Below are positions 62,817 through 64,000 of a DNA stretch of 64,000 nt, piece by piece; position 1 is the first letter of the stretch, and the number at the start of each line of letters is the position of its first letter. The stretch spans positions 186,001 through 250,000 of the forward strand of contig JARFIW010001457.1 of NCBI GenBank assembly GCA_036346225.1. Direction: 5' to 3'. Below the pieces are notes generated by a model. It saw only the letters and a program-made list of their open reading frames with translations, had not been told where the DNA came from and ran no database searches. Made by a program: the position numbers and the translations under genes. Source of the stretch: Platerodrilus igneus (Eukaryota; Arthropoda; Insecta; Coleoptera; Lycidae).

Positions 62817-63929
62817 TCACGCTCGGTCTAGGTTCCTAATTTTGTTTATTGTATGCAAAATTGGTCCCCGTTTTGCGTAGTTGTCCCGTCTTTGATCGAA
62901 TCTAACTGTATTCACCTGTCGTTCTCTATTTTCACGAGGTCGTCCACTACTCCCGTCATAATACCTTTGCAGGTACTCCAAAAACATCTCCCTGTCCACA
63001 ATGTTTTGCAACGCTATATGTTGCCTCACCTCAACCTCGAAATGTGATAAATACTTAATTATTTGTCTGTCAGACAGTGGTGGATTTAGTTGCTTGGCTA
63101 TGCTATACTTTCGTATAGCATATTGCTCCCTACTTCCAGCAAACTTCCCTTTAAATTTTCCTGTGATAAGATCGTCTCGTACTTGGTCCTGCCAATGGTC
63201 ACTCCAATAATGTTTAAGAAACCTGTCCTCAAAGTCATTGTACGTGTCAATTTCTTGTCCGATTAAATTGTACCAAGCTTCAGCATGGTCTTTTAGTAAC
63301 GCTTTTACAACATTAAGTTTCGCCTGTTTGTCATACAAATTATTAACCAAACCTCTAATGTTATTGATAAATATCTGAGGATTTACCCTACTATCCCCAT
63401 AAAATTTCATTTGTTGATCCAGCGACATATTACCTGTTACAAATCTTGGACCATCCCCCATCAAAGTTGCTACGTTTTGTTTAATTCCGGTCACTTCTCT
63501 CTCAACCCTACCTAACCGATCCCTACATGAGTCCGTTACCTCGGTCATTTTAACGTTGATTTCGTCCTCATAGAAAATCCTTACCTCTGTCCTTAATTGT
63601 CCCATTTCCTGATTTAAACCTCTAATATCACGCTCATTTTTATATACCCTATTTTCTACTTTCCCCATTTTTACGGTCAAACTGTTTTTGAATTCTGAAA
63701 ATTCTTTCGTCGAATTATCAATTTTCTGACTAATTTGCTCAAACTTCCGATTTGATTCGACACTCATCTGCTCCACTTTTCGTTTTGATTCTTCGCCCAT
63801 TTCCCTAATCTCCTCAAACTTCTTGTTTGATTCCGCATTCATTCTCTCTAGCATTCTCAAAATTAATTCATTACCTTGGTCTCCTGACTCTGTCCTCGAC
63901 TGATCCCTACTACCTCCAGCTTCCTCCAT
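62817..63929 (-). CDS. Gypsy gag protein, intact frame
   Basis: First ATG at 63,927-63,929 (MEEAGGSRDQSRTESGDQGN); the frame upstream opens after a TGA at the window edge. The first ~150 residues are a long coiled coil with repeated words (ERMNAESNKKFEEIREMGEE, QMSVESNRKFEQISQK). Then comes a capsid-type retrotransposon gag domain: MKFYGDSRVNPQIFINNIRG, LKDHAEAWYNLI, YNDFEDRFLKHYWS, LSDRQIIKYLSHF. The end is Arg-rich (SSGRPRENRERQ) without a CCHC knuckle. It forms the element particle. No stop or shift was found across 371 codons, so it is well preserved. Confidence 0.8.
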   Translation of the reverse strand: MEEAGGSRDQSRTESGDQGNELILRMLERMNAESNKKFEEIREMGEESKRKVEQMSVESNRKFEQISQKIDNSTKEFSEFKNSLTVKMGKVENRVYKNERDIRGLNQEMGQLRTEVRIFYEDEINVKMTEVTDSCRDRLGRVEREVTGIKQNVATLMGDGPRFVTGNMSLDQQMKFYGDSRVNPQIFINNIRGLVNNLYDKQAKLNVVKALLKDHAEAWYNLIGQEIDTYNDFEDRFLKHYWSDHWQDQVRDDLITGKFKGKFAGSREQYAIRKYSIAKQLNPPLSDRQIIKYLSHFEVEVRQHIALQNIVDREMFLEYLQRYYDGSSGRPRENRERQVNTVRFDQRRDNYAKRGPILHTINKIRNLDRA

Positions 63930-64000
63930 TTTTCCTGCTTTATCAAATATTGCACTGTCGTCACTTCCAATTTCCACTCCTTCCTCTGAATACGTTCAAA

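Larger units (their letters stand above)
60610..63929 (-). mobile_element. Gypsy (Ty3)-type retrotransposon, gag and protease only
   Basis: Minus strand: gag (63,929-62,817), a retropepsin-like region (about 62,600-61,600) interrupted by a SINE, then a linker (61,600-61,250), a low-complexity tract and a purine tract with LTR-like sequence beyond. No reverse transcriptase, RNase H or integrase motif is visible, so the element is either internally deleted or a non-autonomous type. The 5' LTR lies beyond the window. Confidence 0.7.

Overview
The window is arthropod, most likely insect, nuclear DNA. It is AT-rich and intron-compatible, with no operons, no ribosome binding sites and no bacterial gene density. 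Nearly everything recognisable is a transposable element or its debris. I cannot name the species. Open frames listed here were judged on protein content, because many start at non-ATG codons and are only fragments. Protein families were recognised from motifs read by eye; no database search was run.

Region 1 (1-21,044). Unidentified coding remnants (1-1,851), an 18-bp minisatellite and a long hairpin lead into a head-to-tail tandem array of a ~3.6-kb coding unit whose protein family I do not recognise. Unit 1 (2,741-6,327) has no insertion. Unit 2 (6,328-15,193) carries two non-LTR retrotransposons. Unit 3 (15,194-21,044) carries the same first retrotransposon at the same base, which itself holds a 1.9-kb LTR insertion. 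The units make frequent use of CpG codons (tcg, acg, cga, cgt), unlike the retrotransposons beside them. The nested insertions give an order of events: unit degraded, unit 1 split off, retrotransposon landed in the ancestor of units 2 and 3, that unit duplicated, later insertions in each. This array is the best candidate in the window for something undescribed.

Region 2 (21,045-36,000). AT-rich DNA with little recognisable content; a degenerate RTE-type retrotransposon (24,040-27,350) followed by two more decayed copies of its 3' end; a 157-bp satellite array (28,465-32,345) organised into 471-bp trimers and 941-bp super-repeats; then, with no gap, the GIY-YIG end of a Penelope-like element with a hammerhead-like motif downstream. 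Two MITE-like inverted-repeat elements follow.

Region 3 (36,000-49,880). A decayed transposase-like gene region (Myb/SANT-like part, then a pogo/Tigger-like tail) is split by a very young Bel/Pao LTR retrotransposon (36,599-43,598, LTRs differing at one base, 5-bp target duplication). Then come a 5S rRNA-like pseudogene, a transposase helix-turn-helix fragment, and a Polinton/Maverick remnant whose integrase is split by a solo LTR.

Region 4 (49,880-64,000). A GC-rich, almost intact Jockey-type element (49,918-55,130) lies within what looks like a host exon; a TTAA-flanked MITE; a long AT-rich stretch with one convincing small host-like exon; and a minus-strand Gypsy element (gag plus protease, no visible reverse transcriptase) whose protease is split by a 304-bp tRNA-derived SINE with a 15-bp target duplication.

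The genes do not form a pathway. The window is a layered record of insertions, and several target sites can be read exactly because an uninterrupted copy or an intact reading frame is available for comparison.
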